Shown: positions 41,667 to 50,520, counted from the stretch's first letter. The stretch: 64,000 bases of DNA from JAGPCK01 sp041675505 (GCA_041675505.1 JBAYTR010000003.1:62001-126000), one strand, 5' to 3'. Notes: generated by a model from the letters alone, not told the origin. A program made the numbers and translations.

Positions 41667-43589
41667 ATGCAAGTTTGGCTACAGCGAATTCCTCTACTGC
41701 TTTTTTTTATTACGATATTTTCTTTTTCGCTGCGCTACCTCTCCGACCATGATTTGGGTTTTCACCTGAAAGGGGGTCAGTGGATATGGGAGCATAAAGC
41801 AGTACCGGATAAAGACACTTACACCTATACCGTAAATCAAAACGATTACATTGATAGTCATTGGCTCTTTCAGCTGGTGGTATGGGGCTTTTACTCACTT
41901 GCAGGATACAGTGGCGTAAGTTTACTGGTGGCCATTTTAATTACCGTCATTTTTTATATTCAGTGGAAACTTCTGCGAACTTACATTTCAATAACAGAAG
42001 GTATTGTATTGTTAATGTTGGTAGCGCTTATCATACAGTTCAGGTTTCATTTGCGTCCGGAGTTGATTACCTGGATGTGTATCAGCCTATACTTATTAGT
42101 ATATCAAACCTATTTGAAAAAGAAGTCAAATGCCATTTATTGGTTATTTTTTGTGCAACTTATATGGGCCAATTGTCACGGGCTTTTTATACTGGGCTGG
42201 TTGATGTGTGCTGCTTTTTTTATCAGCGATTGGTGGCATACTAAATCCATAGATAAGCGGCTTCTTCTGGTTGGAGCTTTGCAGCCAGTTGCTGCGCTTA
42301 TTACCCCTTATGGAATAAAAGGCTTGCTGTTTCCTTTCTACTTGTACACCCGTTTGCAGGAGGGCAATGTAATGAACAACGCCATTTCAGAATTCAAATC
42401 CGTATTCGAGATACAAACTACTCCCAACAGTCCCTTTTCACCCGGAATTTTATATTATGGATTCGGAGGGTTTGTAGTGTTGTTTCTGATAAGTTTTATT
42501 TTCTCTCTGAAAAATAGAAAAGTATTTGAATGGATTATCGGATGTGCATTCCTTTTCCTTGCGATTAAAGCCATTCGAAATATACCATTGTTTCTTTTTG
42601 TTGGTGCACCATTTATTGCCGCAGCCTGGTTCAACATGAAAATAAGAGAGCGGCTGGTGGTATACTTTTCCGGCTATACTGCTCTTTTCAGAAGTATAGT
42701 TGCCTACTCTTTAATGCTGTTTCTTCTGCTTCTGTGGAACAACGGTTATTATAAACTTAACCGTAACGGCATCAAAACAGGGTTGGGATTAAATACATTG
42801 GCTTACCCCGTGGGTACAGGCAATTTTATCAACAGCAATCAGCTTTCAGGTAAACTAATTAATGACTTTAATACAGGCAGTTGGTTGGAGTGGCAGTTGG
42901 CACAACCTGTTTTTATTGATGGCAGATTAGAAGTAATGCGGGAGGAGTTTTTTGCTGAATACCAAAACAGCCAAACTCCCGATAGCCTAAAAAACATGTT
43001 GAATAAATACCAACCTGAATTAATTTTATTTGATTACATGAGTTCAGGTTCATGGCATATCCAACTGAATAAACTCAAAGAAGATTGGAGAATGATATTT
43101 GCTGATGAGGTTTCAGTACTTTATATGAAGAAAGGCTACAGAGAAGAATTTCAACCGTTCAGTTTTCGTTTGTTTTTAGTGAGGCAGGGTATTAACAATG
43201 AACTTACACAACAGCAGAAGTGGGAAATATTACGCATGCCACTACAAAGTACGGCCATGAAATTAAAAAACGCATTAACAGGCAGACTGAATTATCCTTT
43301 TGATGAATTAATGAAACCGGGCATATTTGCTTACAGGAACAAAGAGTTTAAGGTAGCTGAAAGGTTGTATCTGGAATTTATTAAACGTAGTGAAGGTGGT
43401 TATTATGAAGCTTTTGTTAATCTGGGCTCATTGTATACACAAACCGGAGAAACTGATAAAGCCATGTTTTGCATGCAAAAAGCATTGACTGTTGATGCCG
43501 GTAACCCCATTATTCTGAATAAAATAAAACAATTGCGCGAGCAGATGAATAAGAAATACCGTCATGCAGTACCCCAAGTTGAGAGCTAA
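41667..43589 (+). CDS. GT-C-like polytopic membrane protein with TPR tail
   Basis: 640 residues from ATG 41667 (two TTGs precede it in frame). About ten hydrophobic spans fill the first 370 residues. Near the N-terminus is SDHDLGFHLKGGQWIWEH followed by DSHWLFQL. This is the acidic-loop and W/H pattern of GT-C polyprenol-sugar glycosyltransferases (PMT/ArnT-like) and related uncharacterised membrane proteins. The C-terminal region from about 560 has a TPR-like helical repeat (VNLGSLYTQTGETDKAMFC). It starts 13 nt after FG-GAP copy B and may be co-transcribed with it. It could glycosylate exported proteins, including the FG-GAP cargo, but the substrate and even enzyme activity are inference. 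Confidence 0.75.
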   Translation: MQVWLQRIPLLLFFITIFSFSLRYLSDHDLGFHLKGGQWIWEHKAVPDKDTYTYTVNQNDYIDSHWLFQLVVWGFYSLAGYSGVSLLVAILITVIFYIQWKLLRTYISITEGIVLLMLVALIIQFRFHLRPELITWMCISLYLLVYQTYLKKKSNAIYWLFFVQLIWANCHGLFILGWLMCAAFFISDWWHTKSIDKRLLLVGALQPVAALITPYGIKGLLFPFYLYTRLQEGNVMNNAISEFKSVFEIQTTPNSPFSPGILYYGFGGFVVLFLISFIFSLKNRKVFEWIIGCAFLFLAIKAIRNIPLFLFVGAPFIAAAWFNMKIRERLVVYFSGYTALFRSIVAYSLMLFLLLLWNNGYYKLNRNGIKTGLGLNTLAYPVGTGNFINSNQLSGKLINDFNTGSWLEWQLAQPVFIDGRLEVMREEFFAEYQNSQTPDSLKNMLNKYQPELILFDYMSSGSWHIQLNKLKEDWRMIFADEVSVLYMKKGYREEFQPFSFRLFLVRQGINNELTQQQKWEILRMPLQSTAMKLKNALTGRLNYPFDELMKPGIFAYRNKEFKVAERLYLEFIKRSEGGYYEAFVNLGSLYTQTGETDKAMFCMQKALTVDAGNPIILNKIKQLREQMNKKYRHAVPQVES

Positions 43590-43593
43590 ATAG

Positions 43594-43601
43594 TACTTTT
43601 G
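43594..43601 (+). promoter_or_regulatory. TAnnTTTG -7 box of the LD-carboxypeptidase gene
   Basis: TACTTTTG, 5 nt before ATG 43607, in the 17-bp gap after the GT-C-like gene. It predicts a leaderless transcript. Confidence 0.4.
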
Positions 43602-43606
43602 TTTTA

Positions 43607-44506
43607 ATGACTCCCCCATATCTACAAGCAGGAAGTAAAATAGGCATAGTAGCCACTGCACGAAAAATAACCTTAGAAGAATTACAACCCGCAGTTGATG
43701 TATTAGCATCATGGGGTTATGAAGTTGTATTCGGGAAAAATTTGTTTCAGGCTTCGAATCAGTTTTCAGGTACTGATGAACAACGCGCACAGGATTTGCA
43801 ACAGATGTTGGATGATGAAACTATACACGCAGTAATTGTTGCGCGCGGAGGATATGGTTCCGTACGCATTATTGATCAAATAGACTTTGCATTATTTCAG
43901 CAACAACCTAAGTGGGTGATTGGTTACAGCGACATAACTGTGTTGCATAACCATATTCAACAAATCACAGGGATACCCACGGTGCATGCATCTATGCCCA
44001 TCAACTTTCCTGCACAACAAAATAGCGGAGAGGCATTGAGTACATTGAGAAAAATGTTGCAGGGAGAAAAAATGCAGTACACTTTTGCACCTCATGCACT
44101 TAATAAGCAGGGCGCTGCCAATGGCATTCTGGTGGGTGGCAACCTGTCGGTGTTATACAGTTTACTGGGTTCAGTTTCTTTCCCCGATACAGATGGTAAA
44201 ATTCTGTTTCTGGAAGATTTGGATGAATACCTTTACCATATTGACCGCATGGTGGTGGGTTTAAAAAGGGCAGGTGTATTAAGTAACTTAGCCGGTTTGG
44301 TAGTGGGAGGGATGAGTGATATGAAAGACAATACAGTTCCCTTTGGTAAAACAGCCGAGGAGATTATTGTTGAAGCTGTTCGTGAGTATGGATACCCCGT
44401 TTGTTTTAATTTTCCGGCCGGACATATTACAGATAACCGAGCCTTAAAAATGGGAGCGATACACAGCCTTTCTGTGAATTCAACCTGTACACTATTTGAG
44501 CAATAA
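43607..44506 (+). CDS. LD-carboxypeptidase (S66 family)
   Basis: 299 residues. This serine peptidase family removes the terminal D-Ala from tetrapeptides during cytoplasmic peptidoglycan recycling (LdcA) or resembles MccF. The nucleophile Ser108 lies in GYSDIT, preceded by VARGGYGSVRIID. The acid-loop FLEDLDEYLYHIDRM supplies the Glu, and FPAGHITDNRAL the His, completing the Ser-Glu-His triad. No signal peptide, as for LdcA. Full length for the family. It is followed 7 nt later by a thioredoxin-fold gene. LdcA is the more likely role than microcin immunity, because nothing microcin-related is nearby. Confidence 0.92.
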   Translation: MTPPYLQAGSKIGIVATARKITLEELQPAVDVLASWGYEVVFGKNLFQASNQFSGTDEQRAQDLQQMLDDETIHAVIVARGGYGSVRIIDQIDFALFQQQPKWVIGYSDITVLHNHIQQITGIPTVHASMPINFPAQQNSGEALSTLRKMLQGEKMQYTFAPHALNKQGAANGILVGGNLSVLYSLLGSVSFPDTDGKILFLEDLDEYLYHIDRMVVGLKRAGVLSNLAGLVVGGMSDMKDNTVPFGKTAEEIIVEAVREYGYPVCFNFPAGHITDNRALKMGAIHSLSVNSTCTLFEQ

Positions 44507-44513
44507 TTATTAT

Positions 44514-44984
44514 ATGAAACAACTCTACACCATTGCTTTTTTCCTCTTGTTTAACTTTACACAGCTTATGGCACAGTCACCAAATGAACGTATACTCATG
44601 GGCAGCATTACAACGGATTCGTTAAAGCGTGATACCTCTTTGCACTGGCTCCATGATGCCTCGGCTTATCAGGCAAAGCAAGTTGTACTTGATAAGTTAA
44701 AACAACACAACAGTAAATTATTCATTCAAGTGTTTTGTGGCAGTTGGTGTGAGGATACCCAGCGCGAGTTGCCGAAATTTTTGAATGTAGCTGAGGCCTC
44801 AGGGTTAAAGTACAGTCTTTATTTCCTTGACCGAAACAAACAAAGTACAGCAGGTGAAGAGAAAAAGTACAACATACTTTTTGTGCCTACGTTTATTGTG
44901 TTCTATGAAGATAAAGAGATTGGGCGGGTAATTGAAATGGCTCCAAAAGGAATTGAGAATCACTTAGCAGAAATGCTCAAATAG
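44514..44984 (+). CDS. Exported thioredoxin-fold protein
   Basis: 156 residues from ATG 44514, chosen for its signal peptide (MKQLYTIAFFLLFNFTQLMA); a GTG-type start 18 nt upstream is less likely. The mature part carries VFCGSWCEDTQRELPKF, a thioredoxin-like CxxxC-type active-site variant (C-G-S-W-C), and the later cis-Pro strand FVPTFIVFYEDKEIGR. The spacing is CGSWC rather than CxxC, so disulfide redox activity may be altered or lost. Located 7 nt after the LD-carboxypeptidase, suggesting co-expression. Confidence 0.85.
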   Translation: MKQLYTIAFFLLFNFTQLMAQSPNERILMGSITTDSLKRDTSLHWLHDASAYQAKQVVLDKLKQHNSKLFIQVFCGSWCEDTQRELPKFLNVAEASGLKYSLYFLDRNKQSTAGEEKKYNILFVPTFIVFYEDKEIGRVIEMAPKGIENHLAEMLK

Positions 44985-45002
44985 AAAGTGATTTACAGTT
45001 AA

Positions 45003-45032
45003 CAGTCCACGATTTTTTGTTACCGTGGACTG
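45003..45032. terminator. Bidirectional hairpin between convergent genes
   Basis: A perfect 9-bp stem, CAGTCCACG (45003-45011) with CGTGGACTG (45024-45032), between the thioredoxin-fold gene and infB. The plus strand has a T6 run in the loop and another at 45043-45048, so termination is plausible but not classical. Confidence 0.5.
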
Positions 45033-45046
45033 CTCACCGTTATTTT

Positions 45047-48000
45047 TTAGAGTGTACGTTTTACTTCTACTTCCTCGTATCCTTCCAGGTTATCACCTAC
45101 ACGGATGTCGTTGTAACCGTCAATGTTCAAACCACACTCATATCCCGCTGATACCTCTTTCACATCATCTTTGAAACGTTTGAGAGAGGCCAGCTTGCCG
45201 GTATAAATAACTACACCGTCACGTATCAGGCGTATTTGCGTATTGCGGTTAACCTTACCTTCTGTAACATAACATCCGGCAATGGTTCCCACTTTGGTAA
45301 TTTTGAATACATCGCGTATTTCAATGTTGCAGGTAATTTTCTCTACCATCTTAGGAGCCAACATACCTTCCATCGCAGATTTCACTTCTTCGATAGCATC
45401 GTAGATAATAGAGTACAAGCGCACATCTATTGATTCATTCTCGGCCAGTCTGCGGGCTTGTGATGAAGGACGCACATTAAAGCCGATGATGATAGCATCT
45501 GATGCAGCAGCAAGCAACACATCGCTTTCACTTATCTGGCCCACCGAGCGGTGAATTACATTTACGTGTATTTCATCATTACCCAGTTTGAGTAAGGAGT
45601 CGCTCAAGGCTTCCATTGAACCGTCCACGTCTGCTTTCACAATCAGGTTCAGTTCTTTGAAATTGCCTATAGCCAAACGTCTTCCAATCTCGTCCAGTGT
45701 AATGTGTTTCTGTGTACGTATGCCTTGTTCGCGTTGCAACTGGGTGCGCTTGTTGGCAACTTCACGTGCTTCCTGTTCTGTTTTGGTAGATACAAATTTA
45801 TCACCCGCAGTAGGTGTTCCGTCAAATCCTAATAATACAACAGGAGTTGATGGTCCGGCTTCTTTCATTTTTTTACCGCGTTCGTCAAACATGGCCTTTA
45901 CTTTTCCGGAGTGAATACCTGCGAGAATTGGATCACCTACACGCAGGGTTCCTGCCTGTACCATAACCGTAGTTACAATACCGCGGCCTTTATCTAAGGT
46001 AGCTTCTATTACACTACCCACTGCACGTTTATTCGGATTAGCTTTTAGCTCCAGCATTTCAGCTTCAAGTAAAACTTTTTCCAACAACGCTTCTATGTTC
46101 AGTCCTTTTTTGGCTGATATTTCCTGGCACTGGAATTTACCTCCCCAGTCTTCTACCAGTATGTTCATGCCGGCCAGTTGTTCCTTAATTTTTTCAGGAT
46201 TGGCACCTTCGCGGTCAATTTTGTTTATAGCAAATACAATAGGAACAGCAGCTGCCTGCGCATGGCTGATGGCCTCGCGCGTTTGTGGCATCACACTATC
46301 ATCCGCTGCAATTACTATAATAACAATGTCAGTAATTTTAGCACCACGCGCACGCATCGCAGTAAACGCTTCGTGACCCGGAGTATCCAGGAAAGTAACG
46401 TGTTTACCATTGGCCAGTGTTACTTCGTAAGCACCTATGTGCTGGGTAATACCTCCCGCTTCACCGGCAATTACATTGGCTTTACGGATGTAGTCCAGTA
46501 AAGATGTTTTACCGTGGTCAACGTGACCCATTACGGTAACAATCGGTGCACGGGATTTTAAATCTTCCGGTTTGTCTTCGTCTTCCTCTACTGTTTCCAC
46601 AGCTTCAGCTGTAACAAAGTCCACCTCATATCCGAACTCATCGGCTACAATGCTGATGGTTTCTGCATCCAGTCGTTGGTTGATGGATACCATCATACCC
46701 AAACTCATACAGGCCGATATAATTTCGCTGATGGTTACGTTCATCATTTTTGCCAGTTCATTGGCAGAAACGAATTCAGTTACCTTAATGCGTTTAGCAT
46801 CGTTGTTTTCGTTCTGTAATTCGAGTTCTTCGGCACGTTGATCGCGCTTCTGTTTTCTGATTTTGGAACGAACAGCTCCTATATTTGGTTTACTTCCGGG
46901 GTTTAAGCGGGCCAACGTTTCTTTCAGTTTATCCTGAATTTCTTTGTCGGTAATTTCTTCTTTAGGTGTATCGCGGTTAGCTGGTGCAGGACGTCCTTTC
47001 TGGAATCTGTTTCCACCTCCGGTGTGTCCTCCTCCTCCGTATCCGCCCGGTCTGTTTTGTCCGCCTGGTCTGTTGTTGCTGTTATTATTACCACCACCTC
47101 TGTTATCTCCGGGTGTAGAGGGTTTGTTATTATCGTCTTTCTTAAACTGCGAATCGGTACCGCCAACAAAACCTATTTGTTTGCGTTTACGTTTCTTCTT
47201 CAGTCCGTCAATATTATCTGATGAGGCTACGGGCTTTTTCTTAGGTTGCTCAACAGGCAATTCGATTTTGCCCATTACCTTTAATCCCTGCAGTTTGTCG
47301 GCTTTGGCAATCACCAATTCCGACTCTACCGGTTGTTCAACAGGTGCCACTTTTACAGGCTCAACAACAACAAGAGGTTGAACCACTTCAACAACAGGAG
47401 CAGGGGTTTCGGTTACTATCGGTTCAGCAACGGGAGCGGGAGCAACCGGTTTTTCTGCTACTGGCTCTTCACTTACTTCTTTTGCCTTGCTTTTTTTAGC
47501 TTTGGGCTCAGGAGTTGCAACCGGAGTTTCTTCTTCTTTTGTCTTGGTCTTTTTAGTGCCTTTACCTTTTTTGTTTAAGGAGTCAAGGTCTATTTTGCCT
47601 ACTACTTTTACTTCTAAGCGACTGTCATCAGGTGTTTCAGCAGTAGAAGTTGTTTCTTCAACCTTTTTTTCTACGATTGGTTCTGCTTCAGCTACCGGTG
47701 CCTCTTTAGCAGGCTCCACTGGCTCCTCAGGAACTTCAGTTTTTTCAGGTTTTGGCGCTTTGGGCTTTTCGGCTACAGGCTCAGTTGCCTTGTTAATTCC
47801 AAGTCCTGTGTTTTTTATCAGAATCTCATCTTCTTCCTCTTCAGCAGGAGTCGGTTTGGATGGAGTTGCAGGTTTTGCAACCACTTCTTCGCGCGCTTTG
47901 GTTTTAAAGCTGGTTACTATCTGCTTCGATTCCTGCTTGGCCTTTTTCTCTGACTGGAAAGCAGTGAGTAACAACTGGTACATGTTCTCATCGATTTTAG

Positions 48001-48118
48001 TAGTAGGTTTATTCTCTACTTTAAAACCTTTTTTGTCCAGGTGTTCAACTATGGTGGCTATACCAACGTTAAGTTCTGTGGCTACTTTGTTTAAGCGGTA
48101 TGTGTTGTTTTCTGCCAT
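45047..48118 (-). CDS. infB: Translation initiation factor IF-2
   Basis: 1,023 residues, the GTPase that brings initiator tRNA to the ribosome. An N-terminal IF2N-like helix domain (NKVATELNVGIATIVEHL) is followed by a long Glu/Pro/Lys/Ala-rich linker (about 65-300). The linker also has a Gly-Arg-Asn-rich stretch near 315-380, typical of Bacteroidota IF-2. G1 GHVDHGKTSLL is near residue 530, G3 DTPGHEAF and G4 NKID. Domains II and IV end the protein. It lies 76 nt downstream of nusA in the rimP-nusA-infB operon. The repetitive linker produces several large shadow frames on the other strand that are not genes. Confidence 0.98.
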   Translation of the reverse strand: MAENNTYRLNKVATELNVGIATIVEHLDKKGFKVENKPTTKIDENMYQLLLTAFQSEKKAKQESKQIVTSFKTKAREEVVAKPATPSKPTPAEEEEDEILIKNTGLGINKATEPVAEKPKAPKPEKTEVPEEPVEPAKEAPVAEAEPIVEKKVEETTSTAETPDDSRLEVKVVGKIDLDSLNKKGKGTKKTKTKEEETPVATPEPKAKKSKAKEVSEEPVAEKPVAPAPVAEPIVTETPAPVVEVVQPLVVVEPVKVAPVEQPVESELVIAKADKLQGLKVMGKIELPVEQPKKKPVASSDNIDGLKKKRKRKQIGFVGGTDSQFKKDDNNKPSTPGDNRGGGNNNSNNRPGGQNRPGGYGGGGHTGGGNRFQKGRPAPANRDTPKEEITDKEIQDKLKETLARLNPGSKPNIGAVRSKIRKQKRDQRAEELELQNENNDAKRIKVTEFVSANELAKMMNVTISEIISACMSLGMMVSINQRLDAETISIVADEFGYEVDFVTAEAVETVEEDEDKPEDLKSRAPIVTVMGHVDHGKTSLLDYIRKANVIAGEAGGITQHIGAYEVTLANGKHVTFLDTPGHEAFTAMRARGAKITDIVIIVIAADDSVMPQTREAISHAQAAAVPIVFAINKIDREGANPEKIKEQLAGMNILVEDWGGKFQCQEISAKKGLNIEALLEKVLLEAEMLELKANPNKRAVGSVIEATLDKGRGIVTTVMVQAGTLRVGDPILAGIHSGKVKAMFDERGKKMKEAGPSTPVVLLGFDGTPTAGDKFVSTKTEQEAREVANKRTQLQREQGIRTQKHITLDEIGRRLAIGNFKELNLIVKADVDGSMEALSDSLLKLGNDEIHVNVIHRSVGQISESDVLLAAASDAIIIGFNVRPSSQARRLAENESIDVRLYSIIYDAIEEVKSAMEGMLAPKMVEKITCNIEIRDVFKITKVGTIAGCYVTEGKVNRNTQIRLIRDGVVIYTGKLASLKRFKDDVKEVSAGYECGLNIDGYNDIRVGDNLEGYEEVEVKRTL

Positions 48119-48194
48119 TTATTCTTTCTCGTGTTCAATGTTACTTGTATTCGCCAAACTTGTGCATACAGATGGCTTCTCAGTTTTTTCAGGG

Positions 48195-49439
48195 TTAACT
48201 TTCAAATTCAGCTTTCAGAATGTTCATTACCTCTTTAACGGTTTCTTCTTCTAAGTCGGTTCTGCGCACAATGTCATCAATGGTTAAAGCGAGTACACTT
48301 TTAGCAGTATCACAACCAATAGATTTGAACTCGTCAATAATCCAGTTGTCAATTTCATCTGAAAATTCATCCAGATCAATATCGGTATTGTCATCATCCG
48401 TTTCACGGTAAACGTCAATCTCGTATCCGGTTAAACGGCCGGCCAGTTTAATGTTGAAACCTCCTTTACCAATGGCCAATGAAACCTGATCGGGTTTCAG
48501 GAACACCGCCACACGTTTTTGTTCTTCTTCCACTTTGGCTGAAGATATTTTAGCAGGGCTGAGTGAACGCTGGATAAGTAATGATAAATTACCGGTGAAG
48601 TTAATTACGTCAATGTTCTCGTTACGCAGTTCACGAACGATACCGTGAATACGGGATCCTTTCATACCTACGCAAGCACCAACCGGATCTATACGATCAT
48701 CATAACTTTCTACAGCTACTTTGGCTCTTTCACCCGGCTCACGAACAATTTTCTTAATGGTGATTAAGCCATCGAGAATTTCAGGAACTTCCTGTTCGAA
48801 CAGGCGTTCAAGGAACACCGGTGACGTACGGGAAAGTATAATGCGTGGAGTGCCGTTGTGTGTTTCTACTTTGTGTACCACTGCACGAATGCTGTCGCCT
48901 TTTTTGTAGTGATCAGCAGGAATCATTTCGTTCTTAGGCAGCAACAGTTCGTTTCCTTCGTCATCCAGAATCATCAGTTCTTTCTTCCAGATTTGGTAAA
49001 CCTCTCCGGTTACAATCTCGCCTACGCGGTCTTTGTACTTACGGTAAAGTTCGTCTTTCTCCAGTTCCAGAATACGCGACATCAGGGTTTGACGGGCAGT
49101 AAGAATGGCCCTGCGACCAAACACTTCCAGAGCTATGGTTTCTGTGGCATCTTCGCCAATTTCAAAATCGGGTTCAATTAATTTTGCATCTGTAATGCTT
49201 ATCTCAGTGCGGGGGTCTAGTACTTCACCGTCTTCCACAATCATGCGGTTACGGTAAATCTCTAAGTCACCACTCGAGTCATTGATAATGATGTCGAATT
49301 TTTCATCGGTACCGTACTTTTTACGCAGCATAGTGCGGAATACATCTTCTACCACACGTATCATGGTAGCACGGTCGATGTTTTTGAATTCTTTGAATTC
49401 CGAGAAGGAGTCAATTAATCCTAAGCTTTGATTGCTCAT
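48195..49439 (-). CDS. nusA: Transcription termination/antitermination factor NusA
   Basis: 414 residues. N-terminal RNA-polymerase-binding domain (about 1-130), S1 domain (GEIVTGEVYQIWKKELMIL near 140) and two KH domains with DPVGACVGMKGSRI and VSLAIGKGGFNIKLAGRL. The C-terminal acidic AR1/AR2 repeats of E. coli NusA are reduced to one helical segment, as usual in this phylum. The start is 1 nt after the rimP stop, so the genes are co-transcribed. Because NusA modulates hairpin-dependent pausing and termination, the terminator ahead of rimP makes autoregulation plausible. Confidence 0.98.
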   Translation of the reverse strand: MSNQSLGLIDSFSEFKEFKNIDRATMIRVVEDVFRTMLRKKYGTDEKFDIIINDSSGDLEIYRNRMIVEDGEVLDPRTEISITDAKLIEPDFEIGEDATETIALEVFGRRAILTARQTLMSRILELEKDELYRKYKDRVGEIVTGEVYQIWKKELMILDDEGNELLLPKNEMIPADHYKKGDSIRAVVHKVETHNGTPRIILSRTSPVFLERLFEQEVPEILDGLITIKKIVREPGERAKVAVESYDDRIDPVGACVGMKGSRIHGIVRELRNENIDVINFTGNLSLLIQRSLSPAKISSAKVEEEQKRVAVFLKPDQVSLAIGKGGFNIKLAGRLTGYEIDVYRETDDDNTDIDLDEFSDEIDNWIIDEFKSIGCDTAKSVLALTIDDIVRRTDLEEETVKEVMNILKAEFES

Positions 49440-49440
49440 G

Positions 49441-49908
49441 TTATTTAAACTTTATAATTACGTTAGCGTGTTGAATATCGTTAAAATTGATGCGGTGTTC
49501 CTTGCCGATGGTTTTTTTATTGCGGTCTTTCTGATTTTCTACCATCAACAACTCTTCACCATTCAGTTCTTTAAATTTTCCGGCAAGTTCACTGCCGTCT
49601 TTCAGTTTTATGTCTAAATCCCTGCCCACATGTTGTTTGTACTGCCTCAACATTTTCAACGGACTATCAGCACCGGCTGAAGCAATTTCTATGGAGTAAG
49701 GGTGTTCATCTCCGTACAATTCTTCCAACTTGCCTGAAATCAGCCTGCTCAACTCCACGCACTGGCCTATCTGCACTCCGGCATCTCCGTCAATTTCTAC
49801 GGCAATTTTCCCGCTGGTTTCGCTGGCGCTAACATTTACCAAAAAGAAGGGACTTTCTTGTAAAGCCTCTTCCAGCCAGTTAGTTACGCTTGTTTTTAGT
49901 TCTGTCAT
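49441..49908 (-). CDS. rimP: Ribosome maturation factor RimP
   Basis: 155 residues from ATG 49908; upstream in-frame codons run through the terminator hairpin and lack the family start. MTELKTSVTNWLEEAL and FFLVNVSASETSGKIAVEIDG give the N-terminal alpha-beta domain; ISGKLEELYGDEHPYSIEIASAG the conserved SPG-like region (SAGADSPL); KELNGEELLMVENQKDRN the C-terminal SH3-like domain. It is needed for 30S maturation. It is first in the rimP-nusA-infB operon. An 8-bp terminator with T8 ends 4 nt before its start codon. Confidence 0.95.
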   Translation of the reverse strand: MTELKTSVTNWLEEALQESPFFLVNVSASETSGKIAVEIDGDAGVQIGQCVELSRLISGKLEELYGDEHPYSIEIASAGADSPLKMLRQYKQHVGRDLDIKLKDGSELAGKFKELNGEELLMVENQKDRNKKTIGKEHRINFNDIQHANVIIKFK

Positions 49909-49912
49909 CAGT

Positions 49913-49939
49913 AAAAAAAAGAGGGGACCGCGTCCCCTC
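49913..49939 (-). terminator. Intrinsic terminator/attenuator in the rimP-nusA-infB leader
   Basis: On the minus strand GAGGGGAC-GCG-GTCCCCTC forms a perfect 8-bp stem with a 3-nt loop, directly followed by eight Ts. It ends 4 nt before the rimP ATG and begins about 13 nt after the predicted transcription start, so nearly the whole leader is the terminator. It is expected to control read-through into the operon. Confidence 0.85.
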
Positions 49940-49958
49940 ATCAATTCATTATCTGGTA

Positions 49959-49988
49959 CAAATATAGGCAAATTTGCTAAAAGTGCAA
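49959..49988 (-). promoter_or_regulatory. Promoter of rimP-nusA-infB
   Basis: On the minus strand TTG (49986-49988), 19-nt spacer, TATATTTG (49959-49966): a near-perfect Bacteroidota sigma-A promoter. Start expected near 49952, giving a leader of about 44 nt. Confidence 0.75.
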
Positions 49989-50090
49989 GCATATGGCTCA
50001 TTTTCACGTGTTGAAGCCGGAGGTGTCTTAATTTTAACACGCAGAATCACAATGATTTTATTTGTGTGGGCAAAGTTTTTTTAAAGCGGT

Positions 50091-50120
50091 TTTGTAGTAC
50101 TGAAACAAAATATAAATTTG
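50091..50120 (+). promoter_or_regulatory. Promoter of apaG
   Basis: TTTG (50091-50094), 18-nt spacer, TAAATTTG (50113-50120), 16 nt before the apaG ATG. Divergent from the rimP promoter. Confidence 0.65.
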
Positions 50121-50136
50121 AGCGTTCAAAAGAAAG

Positions 50137-50520
50137 ATGTTCAAAGCCATTACCAACGAAGTACAGGTAGCTGTAGAAACCTCCTACCAAACCAGTCGCT
50201 CTGACGGTTTTGCGGATGAGCACGTGTTTGCCTACCGCATTACCATCACCAACCTGGGCGATGCTACCGTGCAGTTATTGCGCAGGCATTGGTTTATTGT
50301 TGACAGTGTGGAGCAAAAGGAAGTGGAGGGTGAAGGCGTAGTAGGACAAAAACCGATACTGGAACCTGGTGAGTCACATGAATACATCTCCGGCTGCCAT
50401 TTGCAAACTGAAACAGGTAAAATGTACGGTACCTATTTATTCGAACGTGTGGTAGATGGCTACCAGTTCAAGGTACGCATCCCCGAATTTCAATTGATAG
50501 TGCCGTTTAAGAATAATTGA
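50137..50520 (+). CDS. apaG: ApaG-domain protein
   Basis: 127 residues, full length for the family. The single Ig-like (FN3-type) beta-sandwich shows the ApaG hallmarks: YRITITNLGDATVQLLRRHW, the Gly-rich nucleotide-like loop region VEGEGVVGQKPILEPGESHEYISG, and GTYLFE. In Proteobacteria ApaG is linked to Co2+/Mg2+ sensitivity. The molecular role is unclear; the same domain occurs in FBxo3/PolDIP2. It is a single gene with its own promoter, divergent from rimP. No terminator was found after it; palindromic repeats follow. Confidence 0.95.
   Translation: MFKAITNEVQVAVETSYQTSRSDGFADEHVFAYRITITNLGDATVQLLRRHWFIVDSVEQKEVEGEGVVGQKPILEPGESHEYISGCHLQTETGKMYGTYLFERVVDGYQFKVRIPEFQLIVPFKNN

Noticed and set aside
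44496..44984. Longer start for the thioredoxin-fold protein
   Set aside because: It would add six residues before a complete signal peptide and overlap the carboxypeptidase stop; ATG 44514 fits better.
47487..48254. 255-residue plus-strand frame opposite infB
   Set aside because: It is the mirror of the low-complexity Glu/Pro/Ala linker of IF-2, which removes stops on the other strand. Ser/Phe-rich, with no motif.
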